A stretch of DNA of 64,000 nt from Psychroflexus montanilacus (GTDB lineage Bacteria; Bacteroidota; Bacteroidia; Flavobacteriales; Flavobacteriaceae), in NCBI RefSeq assembly GCF_020164535.1, contig NZ_JAIQZC010000001.1, positions 1,240,001-1,304,000 on the forward strand. The letters run 5' to 3'. Of this stretch, positions 43,773 through 52,303 are shown one piece after another. Every line of letters starts with the position of its first letter. Positions within the stretch are counted from its first letter, which is position 1. The notes beneath the pieces are model-generated. The model saw only the letters and a list, made by a program, of their open reading frames with translations, did not search any database and had not been told where the DNA came from. The translations under genes were made by a program, and so were the position numbers.

Positions 43773-43919
43773 TTGCATTTTCGATCGAGTTGGATTTATA
43801 TTTTTACATTATTTATTCTAATCCTATAAATATGGGTTTATGTTCTAAATATTTGATGTAAACGTGTATTTTAGGAACTTATAATGAGTTTGCATTCGTT
43901 ATGGAAACAAAACCGGTAG

Positions 43920-44816
43920 ATGGAAATATTTAGACAGATAACAGCAAATAATATCGAATTAAAAAACTATCCTTTTCTTAAGGAATTGGCAATGGAAGCC
44001 TATTTAATGGAGAATGGAGACATTTTAAAATTGGATACGGAAAACTTTGCTGATGTTACTGTTTTGGATGCAGAAATCGCATTGAAGAGTGGGAGAAAAA
44101 CTTCAGACCGAGACGGTAGAATTGATATTTTAGCTAAATATGGTCTTGATTACCTCGCTCTAATAGAGTTGAAAATTAACGAGATAAATGACCAATCCTT
44201 AAGTCAACTAGAAGATTATTTGAATGAAAGACATCAGATTTTAAAGAAACACCCCGAATTTTGGGCTGAAGTTGAAAGTGATCCAAATTGGATTGGAGTT
44301 TTAGTTGGCTCATCAATATCACCTGAATTGCAACGTAGATTGCAGGATGGCTATACAACTGCTAATGGAATACCTATTGCAGGTATGATTCTTAGAAGGT
44401 TTAGAAGTATAAAAAATGAAATATTTGTTATTACTGACACTTTTTTCAAATACAATTATACAAGCAGAGACTTTTCAAAATTTGAATTTAAAGGGCAGAT
44501 TTATAATAAAGCAAGATTGGTTAATAGAGTAGTTAGAACTTTTGTAGAAGAAAACCCAACAATTTCATATGCTAAATTAGAAAAGGTTTTTCCGCAAATC
44601 TTACAAGGTAGTATTGGAGTTTTCGACACAAAGGAAAATGCCCAAGAAATTTATGACAGAACAGGACATAAAAGGCATTATTTGAAATCTGATGAACTAA
44701 TTAAATTGAGTGACTCCATTATTGCGACAAGTAACCAATGGGGACTTGGGAATATTACTCATTTTATTAACCACGTAGATAATTTGAATAACGACTATCG
44801 TATTGAAAATAAATAA
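43920..44816 (+). CDS. PD-(D/E)XK nuclease-like hypothetical protein
   Basis: A 298-residue protein. Residues 46-90 carry a PD-(D/E)XK-like constellation: D69 in DGRIDILAKYG, then E83-L-K85 in LALIELKIN. This resembles the C-terminal catalytic domain of NucS/DUF91-type nucleases. The second half (about 200-298) is a helical or winged region (YAKLEKVFPQILQGSIGVF). No REase, methylase or helicase partner adjoins. It may be a DNA-processing or defence enzyme carried as cargo; this is an inference from fold and context. Confidence 0.65.
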   Translation: MEIFRQITANNIELKNYPFLKELAMEAYLMENGDILKLDTENFADVTVLDAEIALKSGRKTSDRDGRIDILAKYGLDYLALIELKINEINDQSLSQLEDYLNERHQILKKHPEFWAEVESDPNWIGVLVGSSISPELQRRLQDGYTTANGIPIAGMILRRFRSIKNEIFVITDTFFKYNYTSRDFSKFEFKGQIYNKARLVNRVVRTFVEENPTISYAKLEKVFPQILQGSIGVFDTKENAQEIYDRTGHKRHYLKSDELIKLSDSIIATSNQWGLGNITHFINHVDNLNNDYRIENK

Positions 44817-44825
44817 CGAAAAGAG

Positions 44826-44956
44826 AACATTGCATATACCATATGGCTGGAGTTTAAATCAGAACGGAAATTTTTGTATTTTAATAAAAATTAATCCTCA
44901 ATTGAAAAGCTTTTTTTTAATCATCGCCTTAAGCCATATCATATGCAGAAAAAGTT
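44826..44956. repeat. attC-like hairpin 3
   Basis: AAC (44826-44828) and GTT (44954-44956) flank a bipartite stem. GCATAT (44832-44837) pairs with ATATGC (44941-44946), and ATATGGCT (44841-44848) pairs with AGCCATAT (44932-44939), all Watson-Crick, with a small internal loop (ACC against C). The spacers are three and seven bases. The loop includes TTTA and TATTTTAA 20 bases apart. Confidence 0.6.
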
Positions 44957-44972
44957 TATATACCTTTAAAAA

Positions 44973-45560
44973 ATGAAATTGATAATACAATCTGTAGTTG
45001 GATATATGTATAAAGTTTTAAAAAATGAACTTGACACTTCCGACTTCAAATCTGAATTTTCTGCAATTCGACACGGAGATTATTATGATTTTATAACGTC
45101 AATCGGAAAAGAAATTGACTTCATTGTTGTTTACAATAAAGGTCGAATTGAAAAAGAGACTAATATCAAAGAAAATGACATTGATTATGTTGGTCTTATT
45201 AAATCAGGAGAATCCTTAAGAGAATTTTATAAAAAATGTTATTTTAAATTTGGAGAAATTAATGATTCCGATTTATCAGACATCTATTTCGAAAAAGCGG
45301 CTCTTTATGAATTGTCTTTAAGAATGCAATTGAATAATAAAAGACTAACAAAGAATCGGGTTACTTTAGAAAACGTAATCAATAGAATATCTGAACTAAA
45401 AAAATTGACTGACCTTGAAACTACAATGCTTCATAAAGGTAGAAAGTTTTTGAATTTTATAAAAAGGCCAGAAAAGTTAAAATCGGATTGGAATACTGTA
45501 TCTTCTGATTTTGATAAAGCTTATTCTATATTAGTAAGTAAAAAATTAACAATTGAATAG
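44973..45560 (+). CDS. Hypothetical protein in the cassette region
   Basis: A 195-residue protein without a signal peptide or membrane segment. The first 90 residues look alpha/beta (SVVGYMYKVLKNELDTSDF; IDFIVVYNKGRIEKETNIKENDIDYVG), the rest helical and Lys-rich (LRMQLNNKRLTKNRVTLENVINRISELKKL). No family is recognised. It starts 16 bases after hairpin 3 and is followed by the third copy of the direct repeat, the same gene-plus-repeat layout as its neighbours. Confidence 0.6.
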   Translation: MKLIIQSVVGYMYKVLKNELDTSDFKSEFSAIRHGDYYDFITSIGKEIDFIVVYNKGRIEKETNIKENDIDYVGLIKSGESLREFYKKCYFKFGEINDSDLSDIYFEKAALYELSLRMQLNNKRLTKNRVTLENVINRISELKKLTDLETTMLHKGRKFLNFIKRPEKLKSDWNTVSSDFDKAYSILVSKKLTIE

Positions 45561-45573
45561 AAAAACGGTAGAC

Positions 45574-45645
45574 AACATCGGTAACCGTTGCACAAGCCAT
45601 TAAAACTCTAAAAAATAAGTTATTTTAAGTCCTTTTCAGGGCTTT
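45574..45645 (+). repeat. Direct repeat, copy 3
   Basis: Nearly identical to copy 2 and lying 14 bases after the stop of the preceding gene. It begins at an AAC, and the bases just before it (GGTAGAC) match only loosely the left end of this unit (GTTTATATACC at 44954). Confidence 0.75.
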
Positions 45646-45845
45646 ATGATTTATAACTAGTTGTGAAAATTTAGCTCTGATTAAAATAAAACAAGAGACT
45701 TTCGTAGAACACATAAGCTTATCGATCATGAAACAATTGCGAGGAAAATTGATTTATATGCATGAAAGTTATTTGGTTTCAAGAGACTATATTTATTCCC
45801 TCAAAACTCTATAAAGCAAAAAACTAATGTTTAAAACCAATCGGT

Positions 45846-46265
45846 ATGGAAGAAATGTCATTTGAGTATTGGAATAAACTCGCAGATCAAGTCATACTGA
45901 TAAGTTCTTTACTGAGTGGGTTTTCCATCGCTGTGGTTGCCAACTTTTTAGTAGCAGATTCTAACAATAATCGGTTGAAGAGAACTATAATGAAAACTGC
46001 AGTTTTAGCAGCGGGTTTCTTTTTGGTATCCCTCTTTGCAATGACAAAAATCTTAATGATGACAACCAACGGGTTTCCCTTAAAAGTAACGAATGGTGAT
46101 TTAAAATTCCCATCTATTATAGGTGGAGTTGCACTGGTTTTTGGTATCATGTCTTTAATTACAATGATTTCCTTATCAGGTTGGACCAAATCAAAAAAAC
46201 TAGGTCGGTTTACCGTTGGAGTTGGAGTCCTGACTTTCTTACTCATCCTTATAATGCTAACCTAG
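45846..46265 (+). CDS. Small integral membrane protein, hypothetical
   Basis: A 139-residue protein with four predicted helices (about 14-34, 48-68, 88-108 and 119-138). The first begins LADQVILISSLLSGFSIAVVANFLV. No charged pore residues or known motif are seen. It lies 15 bases before the alpha/beta hydrolase start, so the two probably share a transcript. Its upstream region contains one copy of a short repeat also found before the S41 peptidase gene. Confidence 0.65.
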   Translation: MEEMSFEYWNKLADQVILISSLLSGFSIAVVANFLVADSNNNRLKRTIMKTAVLAAGFFLVSLFAMTKILMMTTNGFPLKVTNGDLKFPSIIGGVALVFGIMSLITMISLSGWTKSKKLGRFTVGVGVLTFLLILIMLT

Positions 46266-46280
46266 TAACCAAAAAACCCA

Positions 46281-47219
46281 ATGAAAAGCCTCACTTCCAC
46301 CCTTTTTGCCCTAAGTGTGTTCCTATTCGCCAACTTCATGACAGCTCAGGAGTTAAACGTCCAAAGCTTTGGGGATAAAGAAAATCCTGCGGTTATTTTC
46401 TTACATGGCGGTCCTGGATACAATGCCGTTCCTTTTGAAATAGCCACAGCAGAAGACCTGGCCAAAGAGGGATTTTTTGTGATTTCCTATGACAGGCGCG
46501 GTGAGGGAAGAAACGAACATCTGGAAGCTGACTTTACCTTTGCTCAAACCTTTGAAGATTTGAATGCAATATATTCAACTTATAACCTGGACAAGGCAAG
46601 GCTTGTAGGACATAGCTTTGGTGGGCTTGTCGCAACTTATTTTACCGAAAAATATCCTGAAAAAGTCAGTCACCTGATTTTGGCTAGTGTTCCTATTTCC
46701 ATGCAGAGCACCTTGAAGACCATCATTAAATCATCAAAAGCGATTTACCAGGAAAACGACGATACAGCAAACCTGAGCTATATCGCTCAATTGGAGCAAA
46801 TGGATACCCTGTCTTACCCGTATGCAGCTTATAGTTTTATGCACGCCATGGCAAATGGGTTTTATACGCCAAGTCAGCGAAATGAAAGAGCAGAGAAACT
46901 TTACCAAAGACTGAGGGCAGATACTTTGGCTGTAAAATACGCTTCCCAATACGGTTATTCCGCTCCTATGAACTTCTGGAAAAACGAGTCCTACACCAGC
47001 ATTAACTTGAAAGACAATTTGAAAACATTGAAAGACAAGAGCGTTGAGATGTATGGTATTTACGGAAAAGACGATGGCTTATATTCCGAAGCGCAAGTTG
47101 AGGACATTCGTCAGATTTTGGGATCTAGTAGAGTCAAGTACCTCGATAATTGCTCACACAGCGTTTTCATCGATCGCCAGGAAGAATTTATAGCTCTGTT
47201 GGTAGGCTTGAAAAAATGA
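46281..47219 (+). CDS. Alpha/beta hydrolase (S33-like), secreted
   Basis: A 312-residue protein with a signal peptide (MKSLTSTLFALSVFLFANFMTAQ). The core has the oxyanion motif FLHGGPGYN, the nucleophile elbow VGHSFGGLVA with Ser at 112, and the catalytic His late in the chain (LDNCSHSVFID). H-G-G-P-G is typical of proline iminopeptidase-like hydrolases, but the cap (about 130-225) is not specific enough to name the substrate. It follows the membrane protein gene by 15 bases. Confidence 0.85.
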   Translation: MKSLTSTLFALSVFLFANFMTAQELNVQSFGDKENPAVIFLHGGPGYNAVPFEIATAEDLAKEGFFVISYDRRGEGRNEHLEADFTFAQTFEDLNAIYSTYNLDKARLVGHSFGGLVATYFTEKYPEKVSHLILASVPISMQSTLKTIIKSSKAIYQENDDTANLSYIAQLEQMDTLSYPYAAYSFMHAMANGFYTPSQRNERAEKLYQRLRADTLAVKYASQYGYSAPMNFWKNESYTSINLKDNLKTLKDKSVEMYGIYGKDDGLYSEAQVEDIRQILGSSRVKYLDNCSHSVFIDRQEEFIALLVGLKK

Positions 47220-47336
47220 ATGCTTGTGGGCTTGAAAATGTAGCTCTTGTTACACTGACACGAAAAGCTTAATGCTGGTAAGAAAGTGAACCCCACATCA
47301 AAATTTTTGAATCCTCAACTTTATAAATAGTTGAAA

Positions 47337-47374
47337 GGAAAATTGCGTTTATACATGAAAGTTATTTAGTTTTG
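47337..47374 (+). repeat. Short direct repeat upstream of the S41 peptidase gene
   Basis: GGAAAATTG, then TTTATA and ATGAAAGTTATTT, repeat the segment at 45743-45780 with a few differences. Each copy lies roughly 50-70 bases ahead of a gene start, so the copies could be duplicated upstream regions. Confidence 0.5.
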
Positions 47375-47418
47375 AAAATAAAAACCAATCTTTAGAAAAA
47401 ACTTTAAAAGACCTTTCG

Positions 47419-49632
47419 ATGAAAAAACTACTCCTAGCACTACTAAGCGTCCTGACCATTGCGTGTCAAAATGAAAAGACTGAAAAATTTAATCTTGGTT
47501 TTGAGACCCAGAGTGACTCGACAGCACTTTCTGATGGCTGGTCCAAATGGGGGAATTACGAGTTAGAAATAGATTCAGTTACACACTCAGGTGAAAAATC
47601 AGGAAAAATAACTTCAGATGATAAGGGAAGTACTTTTGGAAGTATTGCTTATAGAATTCCAGCACAATATTCTGGAAAAAGCATTCAACTTGATGGGTAC
47701 ATGAAAACTGCAAATGTAGAAAACGGATTTGCAGGATTGCTATTGCGAATTGATGGTAACGGAAGTACGTTGGCATTTGATAATATGCAAGACCAAAACA
47801 TTTCTGGGACAAACGACTGGCAGAACTATAGCATCACACTTGATTATCCGGAAGAAACAGAAACCATTTTTGTAGCTGGAATTCTTACTGGTAAAGGAGA
47901 AGCTTGGTTTGATGATTTTGTGGTAAAAATTGATGGTGAAAATATTCAAACTTTAAAAGAGGTTGAAAAGGAAATTTCAAAAGCAGAACTAGACCAAGAG
48001 TTTGATGAAGGATCGCTAATTGAGTTTCCGGAACTCACCGATAAAGGCATTGATAACCTCGAATTATTAGGAAGAGTGTGGGGCTTTCTCAAGTATCATC
48101 ATCCTGAAATCGCCAAAGGAGATTATAATTGGGATTATGAATTGTTTAGATTTTTACCAAAATATATTGAGACTAAAAATCTAACAGAAAGAGATAACTT
48201 ACTGGTTGATTGGATAGATTCCTTAGGTGACATAGAAGAATGTTCAACATGTGAATCAACCGATAAAGACGCTTTTTTAAAACCTGATTTAGACTGGATT
48301 GATAACCAAAATGAAGAATTGAAAAACAAATTGCTTTTTGTTTACAAGAATCGTTCACAGGGCAAACACTTCTATATTGGTAAGTTATCAAATGTCGGAA
48401 ATCCCGAATTTAAAAACGAAAACGCCTATGCTAATATGCCATTCCCCGATGAGGGGTTTAGACTACTATCACTATATAGGTATTGGAATATGATCAACTA
48501 TTTTTTTCCTTATAAACACTTAATGGATGAAGACTGGAACCACAAATTAAGTGAATACATTCCACTATTTATTAATGCTGAAGACGAGTTAGACTACGAA
48601 CTTGCTGCTCTACAGCTCATCGGTGATATCAAAGACACTCACGCTAATCTTTGGGGTGGAGGTGATAAAATTGATGAATGGAAAGGAACAAACTATCCAC
48701 CTGTCCACTTGCGTTTTATTGAAGACCAATTGGTGGTAACCGATTACTATAATGAAGAATTAAAAAAAGAAGTTGGTTTGGAAATTGGTGACATCATTAC
48801 CAAGATTAATGGAAAGGCAATAGATGAGCTGATAGAGGAAAAGTCAAAGTATTATCCGGCCTCAAATGAAGCAGCAAGATTAAGAGATATGTCAATAGAT
48901 CTCTTACGGTCAAATTCTGATCAAGTTGAAATTGAATATGAATCAGGAAACGCAAACGTTCAAAAAAAATCACTTCGGCTTTATCCAAAAGATAGTCTTG
49001 ACATTTTTCGCTGGTATAAAAAAAATGAAGGCAAGTCTTTCAAAATGTTAGCTAATAACTTAGGTTATTTGACACTTCAGAACATTAAAAACGAGGATAT
49101 TTCTAAAATAAAAGCAGAGTTTAGAGACACTGAAGGAATCATTGTAGACATCCGTAATTATCCTTCAACATTTGTTGCTTATAGCTTAGGCTCTTATTTT
49201 GTTTCTTCATCGACCCCTTTTGTCAAATTCACTGAAAGTAATATTGATAACCCAGGTGAATTTAGATTCAAAAGTAAACTTGAAGTCCCTAGTCAAGGCG
49301 ATACCTACAAAGGAAAGTTGATTGTTTTAGTGAACGAATTCTCACAAAGTCAAGCTGAATACACTGCGATGGCGTTAAGAGCTGGAGACAATACCACAAT
49401 CCTTGGAAGCACAACTGCAGGAGCAGATGGTGATATTTCTGAAATTAAGCTTCCTGGAGGATTAAAAACATATATATCAGGGATTGGAGTGTTTTATCCA
49501 GATGGCAATGAAACTCAGCGGGTTGGAATTGTACCAGACATCGAAGTTAAACCCACAGTTGAAGGCATCAGACAAGGAAAAGATGAGCTCTTGGATAAAG
49601 CGATTGAAATTATCTTAAAAACAACAGATTAA
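47419..49632 (+). CDS. S41 family peptidase, lipoprotein
   Basis: A 737-residue lipoprotein (MKKLLLALLSVLTIACQNEK, Cys at 16). An N-terminal beta-sandwich resembling carbohydrate-binding modules (about 20-175) is followed by a helical region. A PDZ-like domain (EVGLEIGDIITKINGKAIDEL) and the S41 serine peptidase domain come next, with the catalytic-serine segment VNEFSQSQAEYTAMAL (Ser 642/644) and GSTTAGADGDISEIKLPGG. It probably cleaves C-terminal or unfolded peptides at the cell envelope. A lipoprotein gene follows after 32 bases. Confidence 0.87.
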   Translation: MKKLLLALLSVLTIACQNEKTEKFNLGFETQSDSTALSDGWSKWGNYELEIDSVTHSGEKSGKITSDDKGSTFGSIAYRIPAQYSGKSIQLDGYMKTANVENGFAGLLLRIDGNGSTLAFDNMQDQNISGTNDWQNYSITLDYPEETETIFVAGILTGKGEAWFDDFVVKIDGENIQTLKEVEKEISKAELDQEFDEGSLIEFPELTDKGIDNLELLGRVWGFLKYHHPEIAKGDYNWDYELFRFLPKYIETKNLTERDNLLVDWIDSLGDIEECSTCESTDKDAFLKPDLDWIDNQNEELKNKLLFVYKNRSQGKHFYIGKLSNVGNPEFKNENAYANMPFPDEGFRLLSLYRYWNMINYFFPYKHLMDEDWNHKLSEYIPLFINAEDELDYELAALQLIGDIKDTHANLWGGGDKIDEWKGTNYPPVHLRFIEDQLVVTDYYNEELKKEVGLEIGDIITKINGKAIDELIEEKSKYYPASNEAARLRDMSIDLLRSNSDQVEIEYESGNANVQKKSLRLYPKDSLDIFRWYKKNEGKSFKMLANNLGYLTLQNIKNEDISKIKAEFRDTEGIIVDIRNYPSTFVAYSLGSYFVSSSTPFVKFTESNIDNPGEFRFKSKLEVPSQGDTYKGKLIVLVNEFSQSQAEYTAMALRAGDNTTILGSTTAGADGDISEIKLPGGLKTYISGIGVFYPDGNETQRVGIVPDIEVKPTVEGIRQGKDELLDKAIEIILKTTD

Positions 49633-49664
49633 TACTTTATACCAACTCATAAGACTAGCCAACC

Positions 49665-50156
49665 ATGAAAAAACTACTCACCCTTTTGTTAATTTCAACT
49701 TTATTGACAAGTTGTTCTAATGACGATGACAACGGAATTGACTGTTTACTTTTTGACCCTTTGTTTCCGGAGTTATACATTCGATTAGTCGATGAAACTG
49801 GAGCCAACCTCATCGAAAATGGAACAATCGACCCCGAAAATATAACTGTAGAAGGAGACTTTCCGAATCCAAACTTTATATATATTCCACCCAATGAATT
49901 TGGCGAAACTGACGCTGATGTAACAAAATACGATAATACTCTTTCACTATTCATCCCCAGAGAATCAAAATTTGAGTATACAATCACTTTGAACGGCTCA
50001 ACATCAATCCTTCTGGAATTTGACGCTAGATTAGAAGAGCTTCCTTGTGGAATATCCTATTTCGTTCCTGTTGAACTGACTTATGACACTCAAAATGTAG
50101 AATCTGAAAATGCAGAAACTAATGAGCTTATATTTTTAGCGGAGATTGAAATATAA
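49665..50156 (+). CDS. Hypothetical lipoprotein
   Basis: A 163-residue lipoprotein (MKKLLTLLLISTLLTSCSNDDD, Cys at 17). The mature part is a beta-rich domain with LRLVDETGANLIENG-like spacing (IRLVDETGANLIENGTIDPENI) and EYTITLNGSTSILLEFDARLE, reminiscent of flavobacterial small surface lipoproteins. No function is known. It follows the S41 peptidase gene on the same strand. Confidence 0.7.
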   Translation: MKKLLTLLLISTLLTSCSNDDDNGIDCLLFDPLFPELYIRLVDETGANLIENGTIDPENITVEGDFPNPNFIYIPPNEFGETDADVTKYDNTLSLFIPRESKFEYTITLNGSTSILLEFDARLEELPCGISYFVPVELTYDTQNVESENAETNELIFLAEIEI

Positions 50157-50349
50157 ATAAGGGTTTGAGTTTAATCAAAGATTAAAATCATAAAATTGAA
50201 AGGAATAAAAACCTAGCCTGCATTTGTAAAATTATTAGGATTGGATGGAAATCTTTTTCTTGAACTATTAAAGTTAGGGAACAAAAACTCTGAGCAACAC
50301 CGATAAGCTTTGCAAATGCTTATATAATTTTAAATATTAAACCAATACC

Positions 50350-50619
50350 ATGAAAAACAACTCCTTTACAACCAAAACCACTAAACAATTAAAAGACTAC
50401 CTCATTCTATATAAAGTAATGGGACTGATGCTTTTCACGACTTCCATGTTCTTACTTGGAATTTGCATTTATGGTCTGCTCACGAAAGAAGATAACTCTA
50501 CCTTTATCGCTTTAACAGTAGTAGCCATTTCCTGTTTGGCTGTGCTTCCCTTACAAATCATCAATATAAAGCGAATCAAATCTGAATTAGCTTCCAGAGA
50601 GGAAATTGATCCACGGTAA
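50350..50619 (+). CDS. Small membrane protein, hypothetical
   Basis: An 89-residue protein with two hydrophobic helices (about 19-43 and 51-73) separated by TKEDNSTF, and a charged tail (NIKRIKSELASREEIDPR). No family is recognised. About 50 bases upstream is a divergent relative of the direct repeat (50294 onward, AACACCGATAAGC), so this gene may belong to the same cassette-like region. Confidence 0.6.
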   Translation: MKNNSFTTKTTKQLKDYLILYKVMGLMLFTTSMFLLGICIYGLLTKEDNSTFIALTVVAISCLAVLPLQIINIKRIKSELASREEIDPR

Positions 50620-50671
50620 TGCCTGAAAAACTACGGCTAGCCTCGCGCTCCTGATAGAAATGGAAACCCCT

Positions 50672-50760
50672 CTAGCTGTTTTTTTTTATAAAGTTGTGCT
50701 GTTGTGAGCTTGACCAACGGAAAAGCCTTACAACAGCTTACAACTGTAAAAAACAGCTAG
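50672..50760. repeat. Large imperfect hairpin between convergent genes
   Basis: The outer arms are a perfect 13-base match (50672-50684 with 50748-50760). Inner arms AGTTGT (50692-50697)/ACAACT (50740-50745) and CTGTTGT (50699-50705)/ACAACAG (50730-50736) continue the stem. Beyond the outer arms, GCGCTCCTGATAG (50645-50657) and GATAGCAGGACTAAGCGC (50774-50791) are also loosely complementary. It may terminate both genes, but its size suggests a repeat family member. Confidence 0.7.
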
Positions 50761-50800
50761 TGGCGTTGTAATGGATAGCAGGACTAAGCGCCCAACAAAT

Positions 50801-51706
50801 TTAAAAGTCGTAATTAAATCCTACACCCAGTACTTCTCTTACCTGAAATCCTCTTACGGCATTATCATCATAAATGGCCTGGAAAGTAAAATTGGCCGAA
50901 ATGTATTTGTTGACGTTCATCACCAGATTGAGTGTATAGTCGATATCCACATTTTGAGGATCTTCCAGATAGTTGGAATACAACCCTAACACATTACCTA
51001 CTGTGATGTTTTCCATGAGTTTGAACTTTACAAAAGCATTCACGGAAGCACCAAATTCTGTACGAACGGTACTGCCTTCGTCCAAGCCGAAGAAATCTCC
51101 ATCTACATAACCTGGTGTAGTTGTAAATCTGCTATTGGCAGTAATGATACGTCCAGTCACTGGCGAAAGGTTAACACGGATGTCATCGCTTTCTTTCCAC
51201 AAGGCACCCAAACCCAATTGAGTAAAGGCCGGAGACATAAATTGTGTCCTCAATTCTCTGGTTTCATTGCCATCAACATCTTCTCCAAAGGTATATCCAC
51301 TATCAAATTGTGTCCTGAAATTTACAAAGGCGGACGTAAACCACTTGGATTCTCCAATTTGGCGACCAACGGTAGAATTAATTTCTAATCGGTCATTGGT
51401 TTTTCTATAAAATTCCTGGTCCTTAGTCTTATTGATACCGTAGTCTCCTAAGAACTTGGTATCCCAGGCATATTTGCCTTTGTTGTAATTGATATCGTAG
51501 TTAATAACCACGTTTGCAGAATAGTTGCTGGTTCCCCCACCCTGCCAGTCGTTGTTGAAGGCAGCCTGATTGATTAAAAACTGGAAGTTTCCTTCAAAAT
51601 TCCAGATAGAGTCTTTTGGTGTAGTGGCGTTGGGATCGGATTGGGCTGATGTAATAAAAATTGCAAAACAGATGAGTAGCGCACTTAATAGACTTGTTAA
51701 TTTCAT
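50801..51706 (-). CDS. DUF3078 domain-containing protein
   Basis: A 301-residue protein with a signal peptide (MKLTSLLSALLICFAIFITSAQ). The body reads as an outer-membrane beta-barrel: WQGGGTSNYSANVVINYDINYNKGKYAWDTKF near the N-terminus and a C-terminal strand EVLGVGFNYDF ending in Phe. This is the DUF3078 family of Bacteroidota. Its function is unknown. An upstream TACATTTG box on the minus strand (51727-51734) gives it its own promoter although it follows DUF2480. Confidence 0.85.
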   Translation of the reverse strand: MKLTSLLSALLICFAIFITSAQSDPNATTPKDSIWNFEGNFQFLINQAAFNNDWQGGGTSNYSANVVINYDINYNKGKYAWDTKFLGDYGINKTKDQEFYRKTNDRLEINSTVGRQIGESKWFTSAFVNFRTQFDSGYTFGEDVDGNETRELRTQFMSPAFTQLGLGALWKESDDIRVNLSPVTGRIITANSRFTTTPGYVDGDFFGLDEGSTVRTEFGASVNAFVKFKLMENITVGNVLGLYSNYLEDPQNVDIDYTLNLVMNVNKYISANFTFQAIYDDNAVRGFQVREVLGVGFNYDF

Positions 51707-51790
51707 TTTTTAGCTTTTTACGGCTACAAATGTAAATAATTATATCATATAAGGTTATAAATAAATCAGTTTGTGATAATGAAGCAAAAC

Positions 51791-52300
51791 TTATTTTTTA
51801 GGCCTTTTGTAAAGTGGCACTGCGGAACAGGCTTCTCCGTACATAATGGATTTTGCGACCGGCTGTAATTTTTGTAGAGCCATCAAATAAGCATTTTCTG
51901 GCACAGGCTTATGAGAACATCCTTTGATGATAACAGGTTTGTCTTGGTATTCTGAAACATCGAGGTCGCTTAAGACTTCTTCAAAAAGAATAGAATTCAA
52001 TAATTCATAATCTCCGTAAACTACCTTTCTGGAGATCCCTTGCAGATACGAAGTAATAAGCAGGTAAGCCCACCCTGGCACTATGGCTTCACTAGAACAA
52101 TGCAAAGCTACATAGGTGTCTTTATATTGGGACCAGTCGTGATGTTTTAAAGTTTCTCTAAAATCCTTTTCTTTCAAGATTATTCCTTCAAATAACCAAT
52201 CTTTAATGTCGATCATTTGACGGTTTCCATCTGGATAATATTCTTCCAAATTGAAAGTTTTAAGTGAACTCTGAGCTACTTTATTGACGATTTCTGCCAT
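51791..52300 (-). CDS. DUF2480 family protein
   Basis: A 169-residue cytoplasmic protein matching DUF2480, a family confined to Bacteroidota and usually found in the suf cluster, as here. The sequence contains DIKDWLFEGIILKEKDFRE, VALHCSSEAIVPGWAYLL and PVIIKGCSHKPVP. The Cys residues (C-S-S and G-C-S-H-K) are candidates for Fe-S or sulfur chemistry. It starts 3 bases after the DUF59 gene stop. Confidence 0.87.
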   Translation of the reverse strand: MAEIVNKVAQSSLKTFNLEEYYPDGNRQMIDIKDWLFEGIILKEKDFRETLKHHDWSQYKDTYVALHCSSEAIVPGWAYLLITSYLQGISRKVVYGDYELLNSILFEEVLSDLDVSEYQDKPVIIKGCSHKPVPENAYLMALQKLQPVAKSIMYGEACSAVPLYKRPKK

Positions 52301-52303
52301 AAT

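Noticed and set aside
42196-45645. CRISPR array
   Set aside because: The three repeat copies are more than a kilobase apart and separated by genes, without regular spacers; no cas genes are present.
40285-45645. Insertion sequences or transposon ends
   Set aside because: No transposase is present, the unit ends differ from unit to unit instead of being one conserved inverted repeat, and no target duplications were seen.
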